6,869 bases of DNA from Acidobacteriota bacterium (GCA_003224195.1 QHYP01000117.1:1-6869), one strand, 5' to 3'. Shown: positions 1 through 6,452, numbered from the stretch's first letter. Notes: generated from the letters alone by a model not told the origin. A program made the numbers and translations.

Positions 1-158
1 CATCATGCATTACGAGGGAGGACGTAACGCAGACGTGGACTGAACGCCTGCGCGGCTCTTCTGTCTCTCGACGTCATAGTCGCGGCCCACCGACGGCTGG
101 GCAGTTCTCCTAGGGGACAGAGATTCCTGGTTTTTGAAACTTGCGGCGGTGTCCTCCC

Positions 159-167
159 GAGGAAGGA
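159..167 (+). promoter_or_regulatory. Ribosome binding site deciding the ATG start of the enolase-superfamily gene
   Basis: The purine run GAGGAAGGA lies 8 nt before the ATG at 176 and is the best Shine-Dalgarno match near the gene. The frame stays open upstream to a TTG at 134, but that codon has no comparable ribosome site. The residues it would add also look unlike the start of the barrel-enzyme capping domain. No convincing -35/-10 pair was seen in positions 1-158. Confidence 0.6.
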
Positions 168-175
168 ACGCCTGG

Positions 176-1420
176 ATGAAAATCAATGACCTCCGTGCCA
201 CCACGGTAAGCGTTCCGCTGGAAGCGCCATTGCGCCACGCCAATGGATGCCACTGGGGCCGTTTCGTGCGGACCGTGGTTGAGGTGGAAGCCGACAACGG
301 GCTGGTCGGCCTTGGGGAAATGGGAGGCGGTGGCCAGTCAAGCGAAGAGACATTTCGAGCGCTCAAATCTACTCTCCTCGGTTGGGATGTGTGCCGCCTG
401 GAAGAATTAAGGTTCCGCATCGGCAATCCCACGGCATCGCTTTACAACAATCATATTCAAATACTCGCGGCGCTCGAATTCGCCTGCCTCGACCTCCTCG
501 GGCAAGCCTGGGGTGCTCCCGTTTCGGAAATTTTGGGCGGGCGGCTGAGGGATCGAGTTGCGTTCGCCTCTTACTTGTTCTTTCGCTACCCAAATCCCGC
601 GAATGGCAACGGGGAGGTCCGGACGGTCAGTCAGCTTGTCTCCCTCGCACAGAAATTGAAGTCCAGGTGCGGCTTCAGGACGCACAAGCTGAAAGGCGGT
701 GTTTTCCCGCCAGCGTATGAACTGGAGTGTTATCGAGCACTCGCCAAGGCGTTCCGGGAGGACCATTTACGCTTCGACCCCAACTGCACCTGGTCAACGG
801 AACAAGGGATCCAATTTGCCCGCGCCATCGATGGATTAAACAATGATTATCTCGAAGATCCGGTTTTCGGATTGAATGGGATGCGCCGAATCCGGGAAAA
901 AACTCAAGTTGCGCTGGCAACGAATACCATGGTTGTGAATTTCGAACAGCTGGCAGCAAATATTCATGACATTGCCGTGGACGTCATCCTTCTGGATACC
1001 ACCTTTTGGGGGGGCATTCGCCCCTGTGTTAAGGCGGCTGGGATTTGCGACACATTTCAGTTGGGTATTTCTGTCCATTCGTCAGGAGAGCTGGGAATTC
1101 AGCTTGCGTCCATGCTCCACATGGCCTCGGTCATTCCAAACCTTTCGTTCGCTGCCGATGCCCATTATCACGAACTCGTCGATGACATCATCGAAGGCGG
1201 AAAATTGAATTACCAAGATGGAGCCATTTCAGTGCCGACGGCTCCGGGGCTCGGAGTCCGTCTCGACCGCGAGAAACTGGCGGAATACAGCGAAATGTAC
1301 CGGCGTCTCGGTCCTTATCCATACGACCGCGATCCGTTGCGACCCTGCTGGACACCGACCACTCCAAACGATCGCTGGGCTGATCCCGCGGACGACCGCA
1401 GGCCGGAAATTCCCTACTAG
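176..1420 (+). CDS. Enolase-superfamily sugar-acid dehydratase, glucarate dehydratase-like
   Basis: This is a 414-residue member of the mandelate racemase/glucarate dehydratase group of the enolase superfamily. These cytoplasmic Mg2+ enzymes abstract the proton alpha to a carboxylate, here probably to dehydrate an acid sugar. The N-terminal capping domain (about 1-125) includes RTVVEVEADNGLVGLGE near residue 32. The barrel shows the KxK motif (K171 and K173, in HKLKGG), metal ligands D201 (in DPN) and E227 (in EDP), N250 in ATN where glucarate dehydratases carry the third ligand, and a probable D274/H301 dyad (LLDTTFWGG, then SVHSSGE). All expected catalytic positions are therefore present. 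The length suits the family (E. coli GudD is about 446). The C-terminal tail, rich in Pro, Trp and Asp, differs from the E. coli tail as I recall it. Glucarate is the likeliest substrate by resemblance, but galactarate or another aldarate/aldonate cannot be excluded. No sugar-acid transporter or regulator is visible beside it. Confidence 0.88.
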   Translation: MKINDLRATTVSVPLEAPLRHANGCHWGRFVRTVVEVEADNGLVGLGEMGGGGQSSEETFRALKSTLLGWDVCRLEELRFRIGNPTASLYNNHIQILAALEFACLDLLGQAWGAPVSEILGGRLRDRVAFASYLFFRYPNPANGNGEVRTVSQLVSLAQKLKSRCGFRTHKLKGGVFPPAYELECYRALAKAFREDHLRFDPNCTWSTEQGIQFARAIDGLNNDYLEDPVFGLNGMRRIREKTQVALATNTMVVNFEQLAANIHDIAVDVILLDTTFWGGIRPCVKAAGICDTFQLGISVHSSGELGIQLASMLHMASVIPNLSFAADAHYHELVDDIIEGGKLNYQDGAISVPTAPGLGVRLDREKLAEYSEMYRRLGPYPYDRDPLRPCWTPTTPNDRWADPADDRRPEIPY

Positions 1421-1513
1421 CGCCCATCGAGCGGCGTGCTCTCTATCATCGCTGCAAATCGGCTGGCCGCGGCATCTAATAACCAGTTGTTGCAAGAGGA
1501 GAAAACCAACGCG

Positions 1514-1945
1514 ATGAGCAGGAGGCGTGCGCTGAAATGGGCGTGTGGACTTCTGGTCGCCGTTTTCGCATTTCGGATTTTCTATTTTCAAGAACTATTT
1601 TTCGCGTTCCTTCTATTTGCGGCCGGATACTTAGTCCTCCTGCTCCTGGTGGGTGTTGTCCTCTGCTTTTGGGATCTGTACGCTCGAGGTATGGCCTCTC
1701 TCGCAGCGCCTGTGGATGCACAATGTCACCGTGTGCTGCCGCTCCTCCGAGTGCTGGTCCTTTGGCTCGCCCCGACCGCCACAAAAGCAGGAAGCGCTCT
1801 CCTCGTGTGCCTACATGTATTGTTCGGTCCCATTCAAGGTTTCACGCAGGGCTGGTTGCAATCCTTCCGGGTCGATGCAGCTCAATTCCGCAAGGACACC
1901 GAGAAAGCCGTAAAGCAGTTGAGATTACTGCTCAAGCAGAGCTGA
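1514..1945 (+). CDS. Small membrane protein of unknown function
   Basis: I do not recognise a named family for this 143-residue protein. A basic N-terminus (MSRRR) leads into two strongly hydrophobic stretches, about residues 10-25 and 28-53. The second is rich in Leu, Val and Phe, and together they look like a helical hairpin in the inner membrane. A further moderately hydrophobic region (about 74-110) could add one or two weaker helices. The last 25 residues are charged and helical (FRKDTEKAVKQLRLLLKQ) and would be cytoplasmic. The ATG at 1514 is chosen because AGAGGAG (1495-1501) lies 12 nt upstream and the hydrophobic part begins soon after. The frame is open back to an ATG at 1436, but the added segment looks non-coding. 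A weak -10-like TCTAAT lies at 1475-1480. The gene starts 93 nt after the dehydratase stop, so co-transcription is possible but unproven. Confidence 0.7.
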   Translation: MSRRRALKWACGLLVAVFAFRIFYFQELFFAFLLFAAGYLVLLLLVGVVLCFWDLYARGMASLAAPVDAQCHRVLPLLRVLVLWLAPTATKAGSALLVCLHVLFGPIQGFTQGWLQSFRVDAAQFRKDTEKAVKQLRLLLKQS

Positions 1946-2053
1946 CGCCCTGGCAAGTCATTTCTGCTCGCGCTCTTCAATCTCCATCCAAAAGAATAAC
2001 GGCTCTGCTTCATGTCGCGGCCTTTTTGCTGGAGTCTGCGACGGAAATGCGCT

Positions 2054-2236
2054 ATGAACGCAGCGGGGGCGGATCTTGTGAAGAAACGGAAAAAGGAGCA
2101 TTTCGCGGCATCAACGGAAGCGCGGCGCAGGGCGCGTGCCTCGGGTTTGCGGCCCGCCGGAACGCGCGTCATCGAGGATAAACGGAAGCGCTCAGCCAAG
2201 CACAAGAAGCGGTTGCTGGATGAATCGCTGGAATAG
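2054..2236 (+). CDS. Very basic 60-residue protein, unknown function
   Basis: I do not recognise this gene. The 60-residue product contains 19 Lys/Arg and 8 Asp/Glu. The basic residues are clustered: KKRKK near residue 10, RRRAR near 24, KRKR near 43 and KHKKR near 49. A short Gly/Pro-containing stretch (SGLRPAGTRVI, about 30-40) separates the two halves, and the end is acidic (DESLE). It has no hydrophobic core or membrane segment, so it is probably disordered or binds nucleic acid or the ribosome; that is inference from charge alone. The start is uncertain. The ATG at 2054 has only a weak purine signal (GACGGAA). A GTG at 2078 with GGGGGCGGA just upstream would give 52 residues, and an ATG at 2012 would give 74. 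It follows the membrane gene after about 108 nt and ends 16 nt before the convergent inverted repeat. Confidence 0.5.
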   Translation: MNAAGADLVKKRKKEHFAASTEARRRARASGLRPAGTRVIEDKRKRSAKHKKRLLDESLE

Positions 2237-2252
2237 CCGACGCCAATCTCTT

Positions 2253-2270
2253 TAGGTCCGACCGGACCTA
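2253..2270. terminator. Inverted repeat between convergent genes, probable bidirectional terminator
   Basis: TAGGTCCG and CGGACCTA form a perfect 8-bp inverted repeat separated by AC. In RNA the innermost G-C pair would open, giving a 7-bp stem with a 4-nt loop. It lies in the 46-bp gap between the stop of the basic protein (2236) and the stop of the thioredoxin-like gene on the other strand (2283), exactly where a shared terminator is expected. The downstream T-run is poor on + (GTTCTTCG) and absent on - (AAAGAGATT), so it is not a classical strong intrinsic terminator. A protein-binding palindrome is the alternative. Confidence 0.5.
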
Positions 2271-2282
2271 GTTCTTCGATCC

Positions 2283-2777
2283 TCAACCGGGCTTGTTGTC
2301 GGGAACGAACTCGTCGGGCCGGAAAAGAACTGCTGGCGCCATCTTTTTGTGCTCGGCCAGTCCCTTCGCGATTGTCTCGAGGTCCTTTTTGTCGAAGCCG
2401 ACGCTGCTGACCTTCACCGTGCCGTCAGTGTCAATGAGAAAGACCGTCGGCACATTCGTCAAGCCGTAGGCATTGGAGACAGGGTAGCTGCTCTCATCGA
2501 TAAGGACCGGGAACGTGACGCCGTATTCCTTGCAAAACTCCTTCGTGGCGCGCGCATCGTCCTGTGAAATGCCGACGAATGTCACGCCGTCCCCCCCATA
2601 GCGCCGGAACAGCCGCTCCAGGAAGGGAAACGTGAATTGGCAGACCGGGCAGGAGATCTTGAAGAATGCGGCCACTACTGGCCCGCGCTTCAGAAAAGTC
2701 TCGAGCGAATATTCTTTGCCGTCCAGCGCTCGCAGGGCAAAAGCGGGCGCAGTCGCGCTTGCAAGAATCGTCGTCAT
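2283..2777 (-). CDS. TlpA/AhpC-TSA-like thioredoxin-fold protein, probable thiol oxidoreductase
   Basis: This 164-residue protein belongs to the redoxin/TlpA branch of the thioredoxin superfamily, which uses a redox-active cysteine pair for disulfide exchange or peroxide reduction. The N-terminal strand region (APAFALRALDGKEYSLETF) is typical of peroxiredoxin/TlpA proteins. The active site is FFKISCPVCQF, with C43 and C46. GISQDD near residue 69 and the cis-proline loop NVPTVFLID (P110) complete the fold. There is no signal peptide, transmembrane segment or lipobox, so it is probably cytoplasmic, unlike classical TlpA. The start at 2777 is preferred because GAAGGGAG (2780-2787) lies just upstream and the fold begins directly. 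An ATG at 2825 would add 16 residues but has little ribosome site. It is co-oriented with and downstream of the VWA gene, and a candidate promoter in the gap suggests it can also be transcribed alone. Its substrate is unknown. Confidence 0.85.
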   Translation of the reverse strand: MTTILASATAPAFALRALDGKEYSLETFLKRGPVVAAFFKISCPVCQFTFPFLERLFRRYGGDGVTFVGISQDDARATKEFCKEYGVTFPVLIDESSYPVSNAYGLTNVPTVFLIDTDGTVKVSSVGFDKKDLETIAKGLAEHKKMAPAVLFRPDEFVPDNKPG

Positions 2778-2846
2778 TTCTCCCTTCGCTCCCAACCAAT
2801 GTTGAAATCGCCGGGCCAGATTCATGAACTCAGTCTATCGCAGCGC

Positions 2847-2875
2847 AAAATCCACAGACAAACGGGCGGTGTCAA
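2847..2875 (-). promoter_or_regulatory. Candidate sigma70-type promoter for the thioredoxin-like gene
   Basis: On the - strand a perfect -35 hexamer TTGACA (2870-2875) is followed after 17 nt by GATTTT (2847-2852), a poor -10 with 3 of 6 matches. Transcription would begin near 2840. That gives a leader of about 60 nt to the ATG at 2777, or about 15 nt to the alternative ATG at 2825. It lies in the gap after the VWA stop, which is a sensible place for an internal promoter. The weak -10 keeps confidence low. Confidence 0.35.
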
Positions 2876-2885
2876 TCGACGGTCC

Positions 2886-4160
2886 TCAGTGGATTTGTCT
2901 GGTCTTGCGGCTCATGTAATCCATGAGCAGGTACTGTCCTAACGTGTAGGGCGTGGTGAAATACGCCTTGCCGCGGCACATCTTGGTGATGGTCTGAACG
3001 AAATGAACCAGACTGTAATCGCTTGCGAGCATGAACGTGTTGATCATGATTCCGGCTCGCTTGCACTTGTTCACTTCCTCGAGCGTCTGCGAAACGACGA
3101 ATGGGTCGAGCCCGAAGGCATTCTTGTAAATGCGGCCGTCTTCGAGCGTCAGCGCGGAAGGTTTGCCATCCGTGATCATGATGATCTGGCGCATGTCCTT
3201 CTTCTCGCGCAGGAGGATGCGCTGCGCCACGCGCAGACCTTCCCGAGTATTCGTGTAGTACGGGCCCACCTGCACATGGGCAAGAGCGGAGAGGGGCAAC
3301 TCTTCAGCGCTGTCGTGGAAGAGGACAAGGCTCAACGAGTCCCCGGGATATTGTGTGCGAATGAGATGCGAGAGCGCCATGGCCACGCGCTTCGCGGGCG
3401 TGAATCGGTCTTCGCCGTAAAGAATCATGCTATGGCTGCAATCGAGAAGCACGACGGTTGCGCAGGAGCTCTGGTATTCGCATTGATGAACCATCAGATC
3501 GGAATAGTTCAGTTCGATCGGTACTTTTGCGCCCTCGCGTCGCACGGCATTGAAAAGCGTCTCGCTCACGTCGAGGTTCAAGGTATCGCCAAACTCGTAT
3601 GGGCGTGAAACACCGCCGGATTCGACGCCTGTTGCCAGATCGCGCGTGTCGTGCCGCCCGAAGCTGCTCTTTCCTAGCGACCCGAGGAGGTCCTGAAGGG
3701 TTTTGAAGCCGAGAAAATCGATCGTCTTGTCCGTGATTTCAAAGCGCGCGTCGGTGTTGCGCTCCTGCGCCCGGCCGAGCTGGCCGGCGGGAGTGCGGTC
3801 TGGCGGCGGCGTCACCTGTGGCTGCTCGGGATTGATGAACCCTTCTTGCGCAAGGCGCTCGATGAGGCGATCGAGCAATTGGCGCATCGATTCGTTCTCC
3901 ATCGCGTTCGGATCCTGCAGCATCTGGCGCAGACCGTCGGAGAGCAAATCCTCGGGCAGCAGGTCCCCTTCCTGCAGCGCGCGCAGAATCGCTTCGCGCA
4001 GCGCCTCCAGAGAATGCTCGGGATCCATTTCGGAGATGCCGTAATACATCGATTGGAATCCGCTCTGCAGGAAAAAATCGCCCAGGCGGCGGACCAGGTC
4101 TTCGAGATCCACAGCATCAGCGGGTTCGCCGGTATATTTTCCGTAGCGAATGTATTTCAT
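2886..4160 (-). CDS. VWA-domain protein, partner of the adjacent MoxR/ChlI-type ATPase
   Basis: This 424-residue soluble protein has a C-terminal von Willebrand factor A domain (about 232-412). The metal-ion-dependent adhesion site looks complete: DCSHS (D240, S242, S244), a threonine in YYTNTREGL (T303) and D331 in MITDGKP. It should therefore bind Mg2+ or another divalent ion and contact a partner protein. The N-terminal 110 residues are acidic and mainly helical (for example HSLEALREAILRALQEGDL) and are followed by a proline-rich linker (about 111-125). The middle part (about 140-230) is unassigned. GAAGGA (4167-4172) lies 6 nt before the ATG. The gene begins 55 bp after the AAA+ gene on the same strand, so the two are almost certainly one operon. 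In known pairs of this type (RavA-ViaA, MoxR-VWA, BchI-BchD) the VWA subunit couples the ATPase to its target. No AAA+ module is fused here, so it is not a full ChlD/BchD. The target is unknown. Confidence 0.87.
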   Translation of the reverse strand: MKYIRYGKYTGEPADAVDLEDLVRRLGDFFLQSGFQSMYYGISEMDPEHSLEALREAILRALQEGDLLPEDLLSDGLRQMLQDPNAMENESMRQLLDRLIERLAQEGFINPEQPQVTPPPDRTPAGQLGRAQERNTDARFEITDKTIDFLGFKTLQDLLGSLGKSSFGRHDTRDLATGVESGGVSRPYEFGDTLNLDVSETLFNAVRREGAKVPIELNYSDLMVHQCEYQSSCATVVLLDCSHSMILYGEDRFTPAKRVAMALSHLIRTQYPGDSLSLVLFHDSAEELPLSALAHVQVGPYYTNTREGLRVAQRILLREKKDMRQIIMITDGKPSALTLEDGRIYKNAFGLDPFVVSQTLEEVNKCKRAGIMINTFMLASDYSLVHFVQTITKMCRGKAYFTTPYTLGQYLLMDYMSRKTRQIH

Positions 4161-4166
4161 GAAAGA

Positions 4167-4172
4167 TCCTTC
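4167..4172 (-). promoter_or_regulatory. Ribosome binding site of the VWA gene
   Basis: GAAGGA on the - strand lies 6 nt before the ATG at 4160. It is the clearest Shine-Dalgarno site among the - strand genes and fixes the start. It lies inside the 55-bp gap after the ATPase stop, where I saw no promoter or terminator. This fits translation of both genes from one transcript. Confidence 0.7.
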
Positions 4173-4215
4173 GCTTCCCTCCGCATGGCAAAACCTGGAC
4201 GAATCGAGGCCTTCG

Positions 4216-5709
4216 TTAGTTAAATTGCCGCCGTGGTGGCCGTCCGATCGGCTCGCGTGGCTCGGGCGGCTTTGGGCGTTCCGCGTAGAAGCCGCGCTCT
4301 TCGCTGCGGCCGATGCGGCGGTGCGCCCAGAGTCCTTCGAGGATCATCTCGGCAGCTGCGGCGGCGTGTGACGCATTCTTGCGATCTGTCACCCCGAGAC
4401 GACCCACCGCATCGAGCAATCCCTGAATCTTGCAGAGCTGCGCGTAGCGTTCTTTCGCCGTCGAGAGTTCAGGTAGCTTCAGTTCGCCGCCCATCTCAAA
4501 CCAATGCACGACGGGCTGCAGATTGGCGTCGCCGACGCGGCGGCTATGGACGCGCCCCACAGCCGTGCGAATCAGGTCCCGCGCAATGGATTCGGCGCCT
4601 TTCAATTCGCCTTCGTATTCGAGTTCCAGCTTGCCGGTGATCGCTGGCATTGCGGCATACACGTCCGCGATGCGGGCAACGACTTCCTTCTCGCCAGTGC
4701 GCGCCGCGCGCTGCTCGGCACTGCTCACCACGCTTTCGAGGGCAGTGATCGGCAGCCGCTGACTGACGCCTGATCGGCGATCCACGCGCTTGTCTTCGCG
4801 CGCCTGAAACGCAATTTCTTCCACCACCTCCCGCAAATAATCCGGGACCTCTACGCTGCGACCCGAATCGCGCTGCACCCAGGCTTCCTGAGAAGTGATG
4901 CTCATTCCTTCTTCGAGAGCCCCGGGGTAATGCGTGCGAATCTCAGCGCCGATGCGGTCCTTCAATGGCGTGATGATCTTTCCGCGTGCGGTGTAGTCTT
5001 CCGGATTCGCTGTAAAGACGAGCAGAACGTCAAGAGCCAAACGCAGCGGGTAACCCTTAATCTGGACATCACCTTCCTGCATGATGTTGAAGAGGCCTAC
5101 CTGAATTTTACCAGCGAGATCCGGAAGTTCGTTCATGGCGAAAATGCCGCGATTCGCGCGCGGCAGGAGGCCGTAATGAATCGTCAACTCGTCGGAGAGG
5201 TCACGTCCGCCGCGCGCCGCCTTGATGGGGTCCAAATCGCCGATGATGTCCGCGATGGTGACATCCGGCGTGGCTAACTTTTCAACGTAGCGCAGATTCC
5301 GCGGGAGCCAGGCAATGGGCGTGCCGTCACCTTCGGCGGCGACGCGTTCGCGGCAGGCCCGGCAGATCGGGCAAAGGGGATTGTCATTGATCTCGCAACC
5401 TTCAATGACGGGAATCTCGGCGTCGAGGAATTGCACCAGTGCGCGCATAATCCGGCTCTTTGCCTGGCCGCGCAGTCCAAGCAATATGAAATTGTGGCGC
5501 GAGAGCAGCGCGTTGACGATTTGCGGCACAACGCTGTCTTCGTAGCCGTGAATTCCCGGGAAGAGTGGTTGGTTGGCTTTGAGCATCCGGAGCAGATTTT
5601 CGCGAACCTCGTCCTTCACCGAGCGAATGGTGGTGCCCGGCCCAAAGCCGGGCATTCGACGGAGTTCGCCGAGAGTCATCGATTTAGGTTGTCCTTCGGA
5701 TGTCAGCAT
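4216..5709 (-). CDS. MoxR/magnesium chelatase ChlI-type AAA+ ATPase with a four-cysteine insert
   Basis: This 497-residue protein is a AAA+ ATPase of the helix-2-insert class that includes MoxR, RavA and the Mg-chelatase I subunit. These proteins form ATP-driven rings that remodel partner proteins or drive metal insertion. Visible motifs are a Walker A of the form GLRGQAKS (78-85), a Walker B region IFAMNELPDL (189-198, with E194), sensor 1 in FTANPED (N235), a candidate arginine finger in PLKDRIG (R252) and a sensor-2 arginine in SQRLP (R318). Between the P-loop and Walker B lie C105, C113, C116 and C119, spaced C-x7-C-x2-C-x2-C. A C-terminal helical extension (about 320-465) ends in a Pro/Arg-rich tail. 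The first ATG (5709) is used; an ATG at 5679 with GAAGGA 12 nt upstream is a reasonable alternative. The co-oriented VWA gene follows after 55 bp. No porphyrin or cobalamin genes are present, so true Mg- or Co-chelatase activity is not supported by context. Confidence 0.88.
   Translation of the reverse strand: MLTSEGQPKSMTLGELRRMPGFGPGTTIRSVKDEVRENLLRMLKANQPLFPGIHGYEDSVVPQIVNALLSRHNFILLGLRGQAKSRIMRALVQFLDAEIPVIEGCEINDNPLCPICRACRERVAAEGDGTPIAWLPRNLRYVEKLATPDVTIADIIGDLDPIKAARGGRDLSDELTIHYGLLPRANRGIFAMNELPDLAGKIQVGLFNIMQEGDVQIKGYPLRLALDVLLVFTANPEDYTARGKIITPLKDRIGAEIRTHYPGALEEGMSITSQEAWVQRDSGRSVEVPDYLREVVEEIAFQAREDKRVDRRSGVSQRLPITALESVVSSAEQRAARTGEKEVVARIADVYAAMPAITGKLELEYEGELKGAESIARDLIRTAVGRVHSRRVGDANLQPVVHWFEMGGELKLPELSTAKERYAQLCKIQGLLDAVGRLGVTDRKNASHAAAAAEMILEGLWAHRRIGRSEERGFYAERPKPPEPREPIGRPPRRQFN
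5353..5397 (-). other. Possible metal-binding cysteine cluster encoded within the AAA+ gene
   Basis: Codons 105-119 of the ATPase encode four cysteines with spacing C-x7-C-x2-C-x2-C, in the context GCEINDNPLCPICRACR. They sit in the segment between the P-loop and Walker B. Four cysteines this close in a cytoplasmic protein suggest a zinc knuckle or an iron-sulfur ligand set. Only the spacing is seen; metal binding is inference. Confidence 0.45.
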
Positions 5710-5736
5710 CGTTGAGCCCGCACTTATTCAGTTCCT

Positions 5737-5760
5737 GCCGGATACGGTTTCTGTTCCGGC
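5737..5760. repeat. Short inverted repeat upstream of the AAA+ gene
   Basis: GCCGGA (5737-5742) and TCCGGC (5755-5760) form a perfect 6-bp inverted repeat with a 12-nt spacer. It lies in the 105-bp gap between the LON-domain gene stop (5815) and the AAA+ start (5709), ending 28 nt before that ATG. There is no T-run on either side, so it is a poor terminator candidate. It could be an operator or a 5' leader hairpin, or chance in GC-rich DNA. Confidence 0.25.
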
Positions 5761-5814
5761 CCTCGTTCCTATGATTCACGAAGCGCTGCCGGCGTTACTC
5801 CGGGTCAGCGCCCA

Positions 5815-6447
5815 TCAATTCTTTAGGCCATGGCCGTTCCCGCCGGCGCACGCACGCATTTGGTTCGCTTTTTGCAGATGCGGGGCCCATCCCCGCAACA
5901 AGGCAACCAACCGGTTCTGGCGGTCCGGTTCCGAGCGCAATTCCAGGATTTGCTGCTTCCAAAGCAGATCCATGGGAAGAGCGGCGGCCACTTGATATGC
6001 AAGTCCGGCCTTTTTCCGCTCTTCGATATCGCGCGGAAAATCGCCAAAAACCAGTGTGTAACACGCCGCATACAGCTCGATTAGCTCACGCTCAACCGGT
6101 TCCGCGATGGGCTCGTCTCCTCCTTCCAGATAATTGACACGGCCTTCGAGCAAGGGATTCCCGGTGAACAATTCTGTCACCTGAAACGGCGCCCGACCGA
6201 TCGTTTGGATGTCCATTTTCCCATCTTCGTAGCGCTTAATTACTTCGATGATTTCTGCGGTACAGCCAACGCCCGCGACGCCATTCGGCAAAGCCAGTAG
6301 GATGCCGAATTCCGAGGATTCTTCGATACAGCGGCGAACCATGTGGCGATAGCGCAACTCGAAAATGTGAAGCGGGAGGTGTGTGCCCGGAAGAAGCACG
6401 ACATCCAGGGGAAACAAAGGGATGCGTTCCGGTCGCATGGGGCCCAT
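5815..6447 (-). CDS. Stand-alone LON substrate-binding (Lon N-terminal) domain protein
   Basis: The product (210 residues from this ATG) matches the N-terminal substrate-recognition domain of Lon protease (ASCH/PUA-like fold plus helical bundle) and has no AAA+ or protease domain. The diagnostic start RIPLFPLDVVLLPG (about residues 8-21) is followed by LPLHIFELRYRHMVRRC and EFGILLALPNG. The IQTIGRAPFQV strand near residue 80 completes the beta part, and a helical second half follows (about 117-187). Stand-alone proteins of this type are common in bacteria and are thought to bind unfolded or specific protein substrates; their function is poorly defined. The start is uncertain. An extended -10 element lies only 5 nt upstream, so ATG 6447 or ATG 6438 (207 residues) would be read from a leaderless or very short-leader mRNA. 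A TTG at 6462 overlaps that element. The TPR gene ends 67 bp upstream and the AAA+ gene begins 105 bp downstream, all on the same strand. Confidence 0.85.
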   Translation of the reverse strand: MGPMRPERIPLFPLDVVLLPGTHLPLHIFELRYRHMVRRCIEESSEFGILLALPNGVAGVGCTAEIIEVIKRYEDGKMDIQTIGRAPFQVTELFTGNPLLEGRVNYLEGGDEPIAEPVERELIELYAACYTLVFGDFPRDIEERKKAGLAYQVAAALPMDLLWKQQILELRSEPDRQNRLVALLRGWAPHLQKANQMRACAGGNGHGLKN

Positions 6448-6452
6448 GCCTG

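Noticed and set aside
134..175. TTG at 134 as the start of the dehydratase gene.
   Set aside because: It has no ribosome site, while the ATG at 176 is preceded by GAGGAAGGA at good spacing and begins directly with the capping-domain strand.
10..432. 140-residue open frame on the - strand opposite the start of the dehydratase gene.
   Set aside because: The translation is rich in Ser, Pro and Arg with no recognisable motif, and it overlaps a clear enolase-superfamily gene. It is a GC-driven shadow.
1537..2181. 214-residue + strand frame spanning the membrane gene and much of the basic-protein gene.
   Set aside because: The translation is rich in Cys, Ser, Arg and Pro with no domain. The other + frame gives a coherent hydrophobic membrane protein with its own ribosome site.
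1882..2286. 134-residue - strand frame opposite the basic-protein gene.
   Set aside because: No motif, low-complexity Arg/Ser composition, and it runs into the convergent terminator region.
3003..3608. 201-residue + strand frame opposite the VWA domain.
   Set aside because: The - strand frame has an intact MIDAS and a good ribosome site. This frame has no domain and follows the codon phase of the real gene.
3846..4223. 125-residue + strand frame opposite the VWA N-terminus.
   Set aside because: It has no recognisable domain and its sequence mirrors the helical repeats of the real gene.
4216..5709. Assignment of the AAA+ gene as a true magnesium chelatase subunit (bchI/chlI).
   Set aside because: The fold class fits, but no tetrapyrrole gene is nearby and the VWA partner lacks the fused AAA+ module of BchD/ChlD, so a gene symbol would overstate the evidence.
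5815..6447. Truncated Lon protease pseudogene.
   Set aside because: The frame is intact, ends in its own stop and has the length of known stand-alone LON-domain proteins. No remnant of a Lon ATPase or protease domain follows.
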